A stretch of 64,000 nt of DNA from Dictyostelium firmibasis (GCA_036169595.1 CM069766.1:3996001-4060000), one strand, 5' to 3'. Shown: positions 27,573-51,193, counted from the stretch's first letter. The notes: generated from the letters alone by a model not told the origin. Program-made: numbers and translations.

Positions 27573-27765
27573 ATACATACGATCTTTGTTGAGTATGTCT
27601 TGGTGCAGTGAAAGCATTACCAGAGAGTTGTTCAGCATATAAATTGAGTGGGCAATTTTGTGGTGTATTTCTACCCTTTGGTAATGCACCTTTAATTGCT
27701 TCAGTTTCAAAGGAATTACCAAATCCACTTTGATATTCATATTTATCTATATTCTCTAATGCCAT
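26180..27765 (-). CDS. hgd: Homogentisate 1,2-dioxygenase
   Basis: Three exons: 27765-27581, 27402-27119 and 27012-26180, giving 433 residues. The Fe(II) enzyme opens the ring of homogentisate to maleylacetoacetate in tyrosine and phenylalanine breakdown. The N-terminus [21 protein letters not shown] and [14 protein letters not shown] are family signatures. The iron site is recognisable: [13 protein letters not shown] supplies a His and the Glu, and [13 protein letters not shown] supplies the other His. The splice inside QRS|W and the phase-1 splice before VPQQG restore perfect family matches. Cytosolic; no leader peptide. It is divergent from the FYVE-hydrolase gene. Confidence 0.96.
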
Positions 27766-28763
27766 TATTATTTATATTATTTACGTTTTATTTGTTTTAT
27801 ATATATATATATATATAATAAGAGAAAAAAAAAAAAAAGTAAAAAATTGAAATTTCTTTATTTTGTTTTTAATTTTTAAAATTTTTTATTTTTTGTTTTT
27901 TTTTTTTTTATTTTTTAAAATTTTTTTTTTATTTTTTTTTATTTAATAAAAATATCATGTGTTTCGTGAGCGAATGCGATAATTGAGTGAGTTTTCATGG
28001 TTCTTTGTCAATTTTAAGACTATCACTTATTATTTTTAATTATTTTATTTTTTTTATTTTTTTTTTTTTATCATAACAAAGATAAAGATATGAAATTTCA
28101 TTTTTTGAGTCGATTGAGCCTCTTTTTTAAAAAAAAAGTGTATTTTATATTAAATTTAATTTCAAATATCAAGATTCATTTTAAAAATATAAAATAATTA
28201 AAAAAAAAAAAAAAAAAAAAAAAAGAAAAAATAAAAACAATTATTATGATGGAAAAAAGATTTAAAATATATATTATATTTATAGTAATATATTCTAATT
28301 AGTATAACTAAATTTTATTTGAAAAACCATTTTCTTGACCTCTTTGGTTTTATGTTTTTCATTATTATTTAATTATTTTATTAAACCAAAACTTTTTGTT
28401 TTTTTATTTATTTTTTTAACAAATTAAAGGAAGAAATATTTACTATAAAGGATACATGTCCTACATAACCTGAAAAAAAAAAAGATTATCAAGTTGGAAA
28501 ATTCTTCTACTTTTTTTTATTTTTTATTTTTTTTTTTTTTTTCAAAAAATTCATTTTTTTTTTTTTTTTAATTTTAATTTTATTACACACACACAATATA
28601 TTTTTATTTTATTTATTTTTTTTTCTTTTTATTTTTTATTTTTTTTTTATTTATTTTTTATTTTTATTTTTTTTATTTTTTTTAATTTTTTTTTATATTT
28701 TAATTTTTAATTTTTTTTTTTTTTTTTATTATAAAAACTTTTATTATTAATAAAATAAATAAC
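27766..28763. other. Divergent promoter region, hgd and FYVE-hydrolase
   Basis: 1 kb of A/T sequence with an island of mixed composition at about 27955-28020 (TTTCGTGAGCGAATGCGATAA), a possible regulatory block for hgd. A short ACACAC run lies near 28583. No gene is seen. Confidence 0.5.
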
Positions 28764-30568
28764 ATGTCAAATCCATTAAATTCCTCATTAGCAGAAGAGG
28801 AAGAGGGTGAATTTGTGTCACCTTTTGCAAGAAGTGATAATATAGCTACTACAACCACTACAAATACACTTTCATATCCAACTTCAAACGAGGAGAAACA
28901 AGAAGTAGAGGAGGAAGAAGGATCATCATCAAAACAAAAACAAGAACAACAACAACCAACACAACCACAAAAACCAAAAAAAAAGGAACCAACACAACCA
29001 AAAGAAGATACTACAGCAGCTACCGAACCAGCTGCACCGGCTGTAGTATCAAAGAAACCAGAATGGGTACCAGATAATTCTTCAAATAAATGTGAAATGT
29101 GTAGTTCAATATTTACATTCCTTAATAGAAGTATTTATCTACCGTAACCAGTTGATATTACAAATTTAAAAAATTAAATCATATTAATAATGAACTTTTT
29201 TTTTATTTTCAACAGGACATCATTGTAGAAGATGTGGACACTTATTTTGTGGAGAATGTTGTTCTTTAAATACATCATTACCACAAGAGTATGGATATAC
29301 TGAAAGAGTTAAGGTTTGCTCAAAATGTTTTACAACAACAATCAACGAAAGAGCATTAGAGGAGACAACCATCACAATGAATGTTGGTGGTGTTAGTAAG
29401 GAGACAAAGGTTGTTTCAGGTGTTCATAAATTATTATTATGGAGAATGGGTGCACACGATGAAGGAGAGTTTAATAGAGATGTTTTCGATTCATATGAAA
29501 ATCAACCATCAACTCCAATTCCAGTTTCAAGAGTACAAGATCTTTATTTGGATAGTTCAGATTTGGATGTGCAAGGTTGCTCTGGCTTCAGAGTTAGAGT
29601 TTATAATCCAGCTTTAGAACCTGGTGAAAAACCAACCACCTATCCAATTTTAGTAAGTTATTTATTCAAGGGAAAGGGAGTAATAGATAAAATCAACACA
29701 CATTTACATATTTTTAATATATTATTATTATTATTATTGTTATTTTTATTATTAGATGTGGTTCCACTCTGGTGGTTTTGTATCAAAATCAATTCAAACA
29801 CCATCAATTGATGGTTTATGTAGATTACTTTCAAATCAATCGGTAAGTTTAACTTTTATCAACGCTATTTATATATTGGTTGAACAACATAATAATATTT
29901 TGTTTGAATTTTTGTTTTAAAAATAAAAAAAGAGATGTGTTATTGTATCAGTTGATTATAGATTAGCACCAGAAAATATGTTTCCAGCAGCTGCTTTGGA
30001 TTGTTTTGCAGCAACATGTTGGGCAGTAAAGAAAGCAGCAACATTTGATGGTGATCCAACACGTATAGCAGTAGCAGGTGATAGTGTAGGAGGAAATTTA
30101 GCAGCAGCAGTAGCATTAATGGCAAGAGATAAAGAGACACCAAGATTATGTGGTCAAGTTTTGATTTGCCCAATTTTGGATTTAAAGAGAAATGAAGATA
30201 AATATTATACACGTGTTGTTCATAACGATGGTTATTTAATGCCAATGAGTTATTTCAAATGGTTCTCTAGCATGTATTGCAAAGAGTCAGATATTGAAAA
30301 TCCATATGCATCACCTTTAAAGGCTGCAACTTCCACAAAAGCATTATGTGGTTTACCTGTAACTCATATGATAACTGCAGGTTTTGATCCATTTTGCGAT
30401 GAAGGAGAACTTTATATTAAAAAACTTAGACAATCTGGTGTTAAAGTTTATCATACACGTTATACAAATTCACCACATGGTTTCTTTGCCATTGGTTTGG
30501 ATGAATCAAATGAAGCATTGATGGAGGTTTCAATAATTTTAAAATATATGTTTGGTACTAAAAAATAA
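28764..30568 (+). CDS. FYVE zinc finger fused to a hormone-sensitive-lipase-type alpha/beta hydrolase
   Basis: Four exons: 28764-29130, 29216-29652, 29756-29842 and 29933-30568, giving 508 residues. Residues 1-95 are acidic and Q/P-rich. A FYVE finger follows at about 99-163 with all diagnostic elements: WVPD, CEMC, RRHHCRRCG, CGEC, and ERVKVCSKC. Such fingers bind phosphatidylinositol 3-phosphate on endosomes. From about residue 210 the protein is an esterase/lipase of the HSL family. It has HSGGF in the oxyanion position (usually HGGG), nucleophile Ser348 in GDSVGGN, Asp449 in GFDPFCDEG and His479 in SPHGFF. The splice phases join finger and hydrolase in one frame. This fusion would place a lipid or ester hydrolase on PI3P membranes (inference). 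Confidence 0.88.
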
Positions 30569-30667
30569 AAAATATATTTCATTTATAAAGTAATAATGTT
30601 AACAATTTTTAACAATCAACAAAAAAAAAAAAAAAATAAAAGTAAAAAATAAATAAAAGAATTTTTT

Positions 30668-31265
30668 TTATTTTCTATTAAATAAACTAAATTTCTTTTT
30701 CTTTGTTGCAATTACCGGGAATTGAAGAGGAGCCAAAGTGACATCAGAATGAGATACCTCTCTTTTAATTTTAAAAGGTTTAATTGTGACGACAAATGTA
30801 GATCCACTAACTAAATCTACCACCGCATCATACCATCCATCACCACATTTTACTTTACATTCATCGCCAACTCTGGGTGGTTGGACATTTACAACAACAG
30901 ATTCAACTTGTGGTACATTTGAATTGTTGAAAGAGCCTGAATTTGAAGCATGGTCATCATCGACCATATCGCTGTCATCCTCATATTCATCACCACTATC
31001 ATTATTATTATAACCACTTATTGGACTATTATTATTTAAGCTACTTGGTCCACTATTCACATTGTTATTATTGTTGCTATTATTTAAATTTCTATCCAAA
31101 GATTGATTTAAAAGTGAAAAACTTGGTGCGATTGGTTGTGATGATTTTCTATTTGGTGTGTGAGTTTGATCTGAATTTGATATCTTTCTTGATGGTGATG
31201 TTCCAAGTACATTATTACTATTATTTATATTACTATTATTGGTATTATTATTACTATTATTATTA

Positions 31266-31300
<35 letters not shown>

Positions 31301-33506
31301 GTTATTATTATTATTATTATTGTTTACATTATTATTTAAAGGGTTTAAACTTTTATTCGATGGTTCTTTTTGTAAAATTGGAATTGAAGTTTTTCCACTT
31401 CCTTTTTGTTTTAAACTATTATGACCACCTATTGTTACACTAGGATTTACATGATCCCCGTATGATAGTGCACCGCTAAGTGATACTGGTTGATTTATTG
31501 GAGTTTGAGATTTTTCACTCGATGTTCTTAAATACATATCTACATTGGTATTGCTACCTAAATTATTGTTATTGTTTTGATTTGTGTACAAATGGAGATT
31601 ACCATTAGATTGATAGTAAGCTCCAAGGTTTTGATTTGCTGCTGCTGCTGCTGATGTAGTAGTAGTAGTTGTTGTTGTTATATTAATATTATTATTATTG
31701 TCGTTATTATTATTATTTTTATTATTATCAGATTCTAATTCAAATTTAGTAGTTAATCTTGAATTCTTTGATAATGAAGATGGTGAGGAAGATGCTGTAA
31801 CTTTTAAATTCTTTTCAAAGTGTTCATGCAAGAATAAATCATTGGTTGGTGAATGTTGATCATCATCTGATGGAGGATGGAAGAAATCGTTTGTTAGTAT
31901 TGAAGAGCCTCCTCTTTCTTTATTATTTGATAGACCAGATGTTGATGCTGATGCCGAAGCATTACTCAATGATGGTGAATGAATTTGATGGGCTGATATA
32001 ATTTTTCCGGGTGCAGTAAGTGGTGCAGATGAAGAACGTGTATGATTATATGGTGAACCACTACCACCCAATAAAAGATTACTATGACTGGTTTCTTTAT
32101 TTAATATTTCATGTGAACTATCCAATCCTGAGGATTTCGAATTTAGTGTTGCGTTTGCCAAAATTGGTGGTAATGGTGGTGGTGTTAAACCCAATTTTAT
32201 CATATACTCATCCCTCTCCGATACCAATTGAGCGATCATATCCTTCATGACCTTCTTCTCTTTCATTGCACGTAGAAAATGTAGTTTCAATCTCTTTATT
32301 GTCTCTGTCATCTCTTTCTTTTGTGATTCCAATTGTTGAATACGTTCGTGATCAGTACCATGATTGCTTGAATCATCATCAGATTCGACATCATATCCTT
32401 CAGCGTAGGTATTGAGTGATAGTTTTGATCCGCTTCCACTACTCGAAATACTACCACTTGATCTATTTCTTGATGGTTCGGGTGATGATGTTGGTTGTGA
32501 AGCTGATGGTTCATGAATATGCTGTTTTATCCATGGATGTTCTAAAAGTTGTGCTGCGGTTGGTCTTTTATTTATATCTCTTACAAAACATGCCAATAAA
32601 AAATGTTTTAAATCTGCTGATATATTATTTGGAATTGGTGGATGTGGATTGTTTACCATTGCAAACATTGCTGGCATCGTTCCTAAATCCCAATATGGTG
32701 GATTTCCTGTTAACATCTCTAATAATGTACAACCCAGTGACCAAATATCACATGCTGTACTTCTTGCATTCATATCCATTTGTATAACTTCTGGTGCCAC
32801 TATAAAAAAATTTAGAAAATATTAATATTTATTTATTATTATCATCATTACTATTGTTATTTTTTTCTTGTTCTAACATACTCCAAAATGGTGTACCAAC
32901 AACTGTTAATTTTCTATCGATTGCTGAATAAGTACATGAACCAAAATCAGCCAATTTAATTACACCCTCTTTTGTAATGAGGATGTTATCGCTTTTTATA
33001 TCTCTATGAATTACGCCTTTCTCATGAAGATACGCCAAACCCTTTAAAACTTGACTAAAGTATCTAGAGAGCAATGGTTCTTGAAAACAACCATATCTCT
33101 TTGCAATCTTTGCTAGTGACCCACCCTCTATAAATTCCAATGCAAAGTAAAGATATCTTGAGGTTTCGTATGATTCTATAAACTTTACAATATTTGGATG
33201 TTGGAGTGTTTGTAATAGTTTTATCTCTTGAATGATCGCTGGTAATTGTTTCTCTGATATTATTGTTTTTTCAATCTGTTTAATTGCACAGAAATCACCT
33301 GTTTCCGCATTTAATGCTTTAAAAACTTTACCAAATGCACCTTTACCAACAGCTTCTCCAATTTGCTAAAAAAAAATAAAAAATAAAAAAGTTAAAATTT
33401 TTTTTTTTTTTTTGTTGAAAAAAACAACATTATTGATGAGTGTTCATAAAAAATAGTTAACACATACATATTTACTAAAGGAGTCCGTTTCTTTTATGGT
33501 GTCCAT
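30668..33506 (-). CDS. STE/MEKK-type Ser/Thr kinase with coiled coil and C-terminal Tudor-like segment
   Basis: Three exons: 33506-33468, 33365-32882 and 32799-30668, giving 884 residues. The kinase domain is at about residues 14-270. It has glycine loop GKGAFGKV, Lys42 in [17 protein letters not shown], and GTPFWMAPEV restored exactly by the last splice. All catalytic residues are present. GTPFWMAPE and [15 protein letters not shown] place it in the STE11/MEKK group. A coiled coil follows at about 325-385 ([20 protein letters not shown] ...). After it come long Ser- and Asn-rich linkers with a polyasparagine tract. The last ~70 residues ([20 protein letters not shown] ... FVVTIKP) resemble a small Tudor/agenet-type barrel, a tentative call. 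It is likely a component of a MAP-kinase-type or related pathway; partners are unknown. Confidence 0.88.
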
Positions 33507-34408
33507 TTTTAGTATATATATATTTTTAGGTTATGTGCGTATTATTTTATTTTTTATTACAAATATGTATTGTTTTTGTTTTGTTGTTATTGTTTTTTTT
33601 TTATTATTTAGTTTTACTATTTTTTATTGTTTTTTTCTAAAAAAAAAATTATTTGTTGAATTAAATTAAAACATTCAAAAAAAAAATTTATATGTATTTT
33701 TTTCTTTTTTTTCCTTTTTTTTATTTTTTTTTTTTTATTTTAAAAAATAACAAAAAAAGAAATTGTATCGGTTTTAATAGTAATTTACTATTTCGTTGCA
33801 GTAAGTGATAGTGTGAAAAAAAAGGGGTCGCTGTCTTTTGTGAAGGTGATACAATTTTATTTGTATGTTTTTGCTGGGAAAATGAAAAAAAAAAAAAAAA
33901 AAGTTAAATTTTAGTTTTTTTTTTTTTATAAAATTAAAAAAAAAAAGAATAAAAAAAAAAATAAAAAAATAAAAAAAATAAAAAAAATTTTAAATTTTTT
34001 GATGGTTTTGTGAGAGGGGGGTTGGTGTTTACAATTGTGTTGAATTTTATTACACACAAACAGACAAAGGGAATAAAAAAAAAAAAAAAATAAAAAAATA
34101 AAGAAAAAAAATAAAGAAATTTTTTTTTTTTTTTAATAGTATTATAATAGTACGAAAAATAGTAATAACTCTTATTTTTTTATTACTGATATTAATGGGG
34201 TGAAAATGTATATTATAAAAAAAAAAAAATAAAAAAAATAAAAAAAATAATAATACACAAATATGGAAAAGAATAAAATTGATGTGGCTTATATATATAA
34301 AATTATTTAATATTTTAAAATATAAAATAATATTTTATTTAAAATTTAATTTTTTTATAAAAAACATGTAAATAGATTTATTAACTTTCATCACTAGTTT
34401 AAAAAAGG

Positions 34409-34442
<34 letters not shown>

Positions 34443-34658
34443 TTATTTTTCTATTTTAAATAATTTTTTTTTTTTTAAATAATAATAATAATAATAATAA
34501 AAATTATAACAATAATAAGTGCATAATAAGTGTATACATACATTCTAGTGAAACAAATAAAATTTTTATGAAAGAATGAAAGTGTTATCAATATTAAAAA
34601 AATAAAAAAAAATAAATAAATAAAAGACAAAAAAATCACGTTGTTATATGAAAAAAAA

Positions 34659-34691
<33 letters not shown>

Positions 34692-35391
34692 TTAACAAAA
34701 AAAAAAAACAATGTGTTCCATTAATAATTATTACATATAATCTTAATACAGTGAAAATGTATTCGATTGTGACATGCAAAAATTTATGAATAAATTGTTT
34801 AAAATTACCACCATACCCTTTAAGGATTACTCATGTGGAAAAAAAAAAAAAAAAAAAAAAAAAAATGCTATTTTTTTTTTTGTTTGTACCACCAGAAATG
34901 ATGGGGTATTTTTATTCTTAATTTTTATTATTATTATTATTATTTTAATTATTTTCTCTTTATTATTATTATTTAAAATTTTATTATAATTCAAACAAAT
35001 AATTTTATAAAATAAATGATTTTTTTAACCCTTATTCGAACCTTTCTCAGAATTAAATATTTAAAAGAAGAAAAAAAAAAAAATCACTTTTTTTCTTTAT
35101 TTTTTTATTTTTAAAAAAGATATTCTTTTGAAAATAATAATTTTTTATTTTTTTCATTAAAATAATAAAAAAGGAGTGCCATTTTTCTTATTTATTCTTA
35201 CTTTTTTTAAAAAAAAAAAATACTTTCCAATCACCTTCGATCCAAAGAAATTACAAGAATAAATAATTTTCGCCAAAAATAAAAAATAATTTTTTTTGAA
35301 AAAAAAAAAACTGAAACAATTTTTTTTATATTTTCTTTTTTTTTTTTTATTCGCACATAGATACAAACATAATTAAATAAATAAATGAAAT
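33507..35391. other. Divergent promoter region, kinase and MLH3
   Basis: 1.9 kb of A/T-rich sequence. Islands of mixed composition at about 33770-33870 and 34730-34830 could hold regulatory sites. (AAT)n run at about 34480-34501. No gene is seen; the short open frames are low-complexity. Confidence 0.55.
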
Positions 35392-40521
<5,130 letters not shown>

Positions 40522-40617
40522 ATACTCAATAAAATGTAGATAAAATGTTTTGTTGTTTTTTATACTTTTTTTATTTCTTTAGCAAATTTATAGTTTTATA
40601 AATGATTTATTAAAAAT

Positions 40618-42314
<1,697 letters not shown>

Positions 42315-42462
42315 TATATTTTATTATTTTATATTTTCTTTTTTTATTGTTAAAAATTATTATTTTTTTTTTTTTAAATTTTTATTTATTTATTTTAAAA
42401 AAATTTTGAATTTTTAATTTTTGTAACAAAAAGATTTATTAATAATTTTATATTTGATATAT

Positions 42463-42506
<44 letters not shown>

Positions 42507-43033
42507 ATTCAATCAAGATTTATTGATAAAAAAAAAAAAAATTTATGTGTTTTTTTTTTTTTTTTTTTTTTTAACATAAATAAAAAAATTAAAAAAATAA
42601 AAAATTTAAAAATGAAAATAAAAAATTAAAGAAAATCTATAACAAGAGTATGTAGGAAGTGTATTTTGATATATAAAATGTGGGAAGGGTGAATTGTTGT
42701 GTAAAATTATTATAAACTTAAACTTTTGTTTTTATAACCTTTGTGATGATAATTTTAATAAATCAAAGATATAATTATAGATGTATCTAATCGATTATTA
42801 TAAAATGTTAATTTTTTAAATACGGATATGAGGTTTTATTAATTTTATTAAATTTTATTAATTTTATTATTTATTTTTTTTTTTTTTTTTTTTTGAAAAA
42901 AAATTTAATAGTTTAAAATAAAAATTTGAAATGATTGTATGTTGATAATAATAATAATAATAATAATAATGATTTTGTTTTAACAAAAATAAAAAAAATA
43001 ATAGATTAAAAAAAATAATGAAAAAAAGAAAAT

Positions 43034-43086
<53 letters not shown>

Positions 43087-43631
43087 ATATATAATTTGGG
43101 AATAATATTTTATGGTTTGAAAAAAATTATTTGTTTTTTTTTAATTTTTTTATTATCATAATCAAAAATATTGAAATATTTTTGGTTTGAACAAGTTGTT
43201 ATAAGTTAATGTTCTACACAATTTTAAAAATAATTTACAAATTTATATTTTAACCTTTTAATTTTACAAATAACTATATACGAAAAAAAAAAAAAAAATA
43301 AATGAAAAAAAAAAAAAATTATTAATAATAATAAATATTGAGAAAAAAAAAAAAATAATAAAAAAAAGAATTAAGAAATACTCTATATAACAACATAAAA
43401 AAATATAAAAAAAAATCATCAAATACAATAATACCAATAATACCAATAATAGCTAACCACATAAATGTTAAAAATTTTAACAATATCAAAATCATTAAAT
43501 ATAAATAAATAATATTATCAACTCTTCAATTCACACAATTCCAAATTAATAGTATTCACCACTTTTTGAAATGCACATTAGATTTTTATTCTATAAATTA
43601 TAATGAACAAAAAATGAGTGAAGAATTTTAT

Positions 43632-43662
<31 letters not shown>

Positions 43663-44376
43663 TACATTTGACTACAAAATCATCAACGATAATATTTAAA
43701 ATGTATATGTGCAAACAAAAAAAAGTATTGTTAAAAAACCACTCATTTATGTATAAGAGGGGTATGTGTTTATTTATATGTGAGGTGGTCAATTAAATGT
43801 TAAAGATTTATATTATAAATATTTTAAAAAAATTATTTTCGCGTGTGAAAATAAGGGTGTTAGGGGTTTACTTGTTTGTATATTTTGGTGGGTCAGTGTT
43901 AGTGGTATTCAATATTTTTTTTTTTGAAAATAAAAGGAGATATTGTGATGATTTATTGAATACAATCTTTATATATTTATATGTTATTAGTTAAACCCAA
44001 AATGGAATATTTTAAAATGAAATAATATTTAAAGTAGGATAAATTGTGGAAAGTATTATTTTGATAAATAGTTGTAAGGTTTTAAAATACAACAAAAAAA
44101 CTTTGGTCATCATCATATGTATCATCATCATCATCATCATCATGATCAATTTCCAATTAGTTAAGTGTTTTTATTTTAATATTAACAACACAACATATGG
44201 ATTGTATTTCTTCTTAAAATGGAAAAAATAAAAACAACATGGTAGTTGTAATACAATTTTTTTAAATTTACAAATCTATATTAACAATAACAATTATAAT
44301 ATTAACATCAACATCAATAAAATAAAATAAAATTAAATCAAAAAATACAAACATTTTCAAAATTAGAAATTTTTAG
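42315..44376. other. Intergenic between the two prenyltransferase genes, left part
   Basis: This is the upstream region of copy 1. It has poly-A/T tracts, an (AAT)n run near 42950-42970 and a (CAT)n run at about 44108-44142. Islands of mixed sequence at 43560-43990 hold short open frames without convincing codon use. No gene is supported. Confidence 0.5.
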
Positions 44377-44640
44377 CAGTTTTCTCTAATCAAACAACAT
44401 CATTTTAAAAATCCATTACTAAATGAAAATCTATTAAAATTATTAAAATATGCTTGGACTAATTATTATTATAAATTTTTGTATTATTTTCCTTTAAAAA
44501 ATTTGCAAACAATAATTTGTGAACAAACTATTACACCATTGAATGATCATATATGGTGATTGGTAAATTATCATGAACAAAAGGATTTTCTTGTATTCTT
44601 TTCAAACTTTTTATGAAATTTAAAAGGAGTTTTATTTGAA
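44377..44640 (+). pseudogene. Possible relic exon, plus strand
   Basis: After a TTTTTAG acceptor-like site, an open stretch of about 60 codons runs to 44559. It has host-like codon use and a globular composition (HHFKNPLLNENLLKLLKYAW ... FPLKNLQTIICEQTITPLND). It then continues past stops (LVNYHEQKDFLVFFSNFL). No start or partner exon is found. The minus strand of 44520-44660 is also partly open, so strand is not fully certain. Probably a fragment of a lost host gene. Confidence 0.35.
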
Positions 44641-44985
44641 TATTGAATAATTTCTTTCAATAAAGATACCTATTTATATGTAATGGTTGTGTAAAGATTT
44701 ATTTTATATTTGTCTTGTGTTGTTTATTATTTGAATTTGGTTTTTTTTTTTTTTTTTTTTTTTTTCTTTTTTTTTATAAAAAAATAAAAAAATATTTTGA
44801 TTGGACTTGTAAAATTAAATTTGAAAAAAAATAATTTTTTTTTGGATATGTGTTTGTTTGATTTTGAAAAGTCAAAAAACTAAAAAAAATAAAAAAAAAA
44901 ATTATCGTTTGAATTGTTTTTCTATTTTTAGAAAATAATACATGTATTTTAACAGATAAAAATGAAAATTTTATTTTTTATTTTA

Positions 44986-45016
<31 letters not shown>

Positions 45017-45053
45017 AATAAAATATTTTAAATTGTATTTTTTTTTTTTTTTC

Positions 45054-46922
<1,869 letters not shown>

Positions 46923-47130
46923 TTTTATTTTTTTTTAAAAAATTGTTTTAAGAATTTCAAAAAGGTAATAAAAGAAAAAAAAAAAAAAAAAAAAAATTTA
47001 AAAAAAAGATAATTATTTTTAAACTTTGATGTCTTTTGAAGATTTAAAATAATGGTTTGTACTATTGTTAATTTTATTTTTTTTATTAAAATAATTTAAA
47101 TTTTAAATAAAAAAAAATAAATAAAAGGTA

Positions 47131-47182
47131 TAATTTTAATTTTAATTTTAATTTTAATTTTAATTTTGATTTTGATTTTAAT
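47131..47182. repeat. (TTTTAA)n short tandem repeat
   Basis: About eight 6-bp units, TTTTAA with TTTTGA variants. Confidence 0.8.
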
Positions 47183-47785
47183 TTTTTTTTTTTTATTTTT
47201 TTTTTTTTGTTTATTAAATATTTAAAAAATTAAAATAAAATTTAATTTATATCTTTTTATTAAAATGATTTTTGAATTTTAATTGAATGAAAATAATTGT
47301 ATAATTAAAAGGGTTCTGTATAATCCAATTTATACTAAAAGATCTCAAAGAGAGATTGAAAAAAAAAAAAAAATAAAAAATAAAAAAAAAATAAAAAAAA
47401 AATAAAAAAATAAAAAAAAAATAAAAAATTATATTTAGAGTAATCATATTGAAAAAAAAAATGTTAATATCACAATACCAATAACACAATTATGATTTGT
47501 GTTAGATTATAAAAAATTCAAGATTAACAATACTAGTGTATGTAATATTTTTTTTTTTTTTTTTTTTCCACCCTTTTAAAAATAAATGGTAAATTCAACT
47601 TGGAACCTGTTTCAATAAATAAATTTTTTTATGCTATTTACTCCCTTACACCTCATCAAGAAATAATTGAAATCCTACAATTATTGGTTATTTAAACGAT
47701 AATTGATTTTTTTTTAAAAAAAAAAAAAAAAAAAAAAACCAACCTATTATTTTTTTGACCATTTTTATTTGTGGTTTGATAATTA

Positions 47786-47831
47786 ACACCCACACACCCA
47801 CACACTCACACATACCCACACACCCACACAT
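47786..47831. repeat. CCACAC-type short tandem repeat
   Basis: A C/A-only stretch of CCCACACA-like units, conspicuous because C is rare in intergenic DNA here. Confidence 0.85.
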
Positions 47832-47929
47832 TCTCTCAATATTTAATTTAGTACCTTGTAATATATTAGCCCTAATTTTATTTCATATTTTATTAATTTT
47901 CTTTATGAAAGATATTCACAATTTAGTGG

Positions 47930-47961
<32 letters not shown>

Positions 47962-48719
47962 ATTCACAATAATTTTTGTGTTTGACTAAGTAAACCTTTT
48001 AAAAAAAAAAAAAAAATAGTTTTTTGTGCAGTGTCAATTCGGATTTATCTTGTATGCTGGGGTTTTTTTTATTTTAAATTTTAAATTTTTTTTTTTTTTT
48101 TTTTTTTGTGATTATATTTTAAAAAAAAATAAATAAAAAAATAAAATAAATCCTGAAAAATTAAAATAAATATATACACCATCACGTAATTAAAAGATTT
48201 TGAAAAAAACAACCCTAAAGGTAAAAACGAATCTGTTCAATACATCCAAATAATTGGTAGAATCATATTGGGCTAATAGATTATTATTATTATTTTTATT
48301 ATTATTATTATTATTTTTTCAAATTTTTTTTGAGTGACACCACCACAAAGAACAGCATCTCAAAGGGTTTAAAAAATTTGCGTTTATTATTAGTAATAAA
48401 ATTTACAAACGAAAATTTGTAATTTCAAATTATAAACGATAATTATTTATTGTGATTGATATTTTTTACAAACAACAACGGAAATATACAAAAAAAAATT
48501 GATTGATTTTAGTGGGAAGATTTCCTTCATTGTTGTGTTTGATTCTGGCTACCACAAAATTTTTACTGTTTGATTTTTTTTAAAAAAAAAGATTTTTTTG
48601 TTTTTTGATTTTATATTAATAATCGTTTCAAATAAAATAATCAATAAAAAAAAAAATCCTGTAATTATATGATTATTAAATCACGATCCTTTTTTCTTTG
48701 ATTTAAAATTGGACAGCCG

Positions 48720-48728
48720 TATAAATAG
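48720..48728 (+). promoter_or_regulatory. TATA-like box followed by an oligo-T run, no downstream ORF
   Basis: TATAAATAG lies in an unusually G/C-containing context (GGACAGCCG before, CCCAACCGG after) and is followed by TTTTTTTT. This resembles the TATA plus oligo-dT layout of promoters in this organism. No coding frame follows, so it may drive a non-coding transcript or be chance. Confidence 0.3.
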
Positions 48729-48848
48729 AAACCCAACCGGTAGTTTTTTTTCTCAAAACTTTAAAAAAAATCAAAAAAAATAGGATATTATTATAATAAT
48801 CAATTTCATCTATGTTAATAAATTAATTTCAATAAAAATCATTTTTAA

Positions 48849-49086
<238 letters not shown>

Positions 49087-49400
49087 TTTATTTTTATTTT
49101 TATTTTTATTTTTATTTTTTTTATTAATTTGTTTATTAATATTTTTAATTAATTTATTTATTATAGTTCTTTGTATTATTAAAACTTTTTTTTTCTCACA
49201 AAAGACCTGGTTGGATAAATGATTATTGAAAAAAAAAAAAAATTTTATTTTATTTTTTTATACACTATATATTTAGTAATATTACCAAACAAACCATGAT
49301 TATGATTAAATTATTTGTTTTTTTTTTTTTTTGTTTCTTTTCTTTTTTTTTTTTCTTTTTTCCAATAAATTATTAAAATATATTAATTATTGAAAACCAT

Positions 49401-51053
<1,653 letters not shown>

Positions 51054-51162
51054 TTTCTTTATATCACAATTTTATAATGAGTAAATAAATTGAAGAAAAA
51101 AAAAAAAAAAAATGAAAAAAAATTCAAAAAAAAAAAAATAAAAAAATAAAAAATTATTTTTT

Positions 51163-51193
<31 letters not shown>

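Noticed and set aside
30786-32787. Several plus-strand frames of Tyr/Leu-rich sequence
   Set aside because: Antisense to the kinase gene, whose domains are clear.
35036-35060. TTCGAAC, like a tRNA T-loop
   Set aside because: No acceptor stem, anticodon arm or G/C content around it. I found no tRNA gene in the window.
42315-45053. Short open frames at 43264, 43566, 43797 and 44046
   Set aside because: Low-complexity or unsupported by codon use; only the 44377-44640 stretch seemed worth listing, at low confidence.
47755-47985. 76-codon frame with HTPTHSHIPTHPH
   Set aside because: Created by the ACACCC short tandem repeat and a poly-A run; no start context or codon bias.
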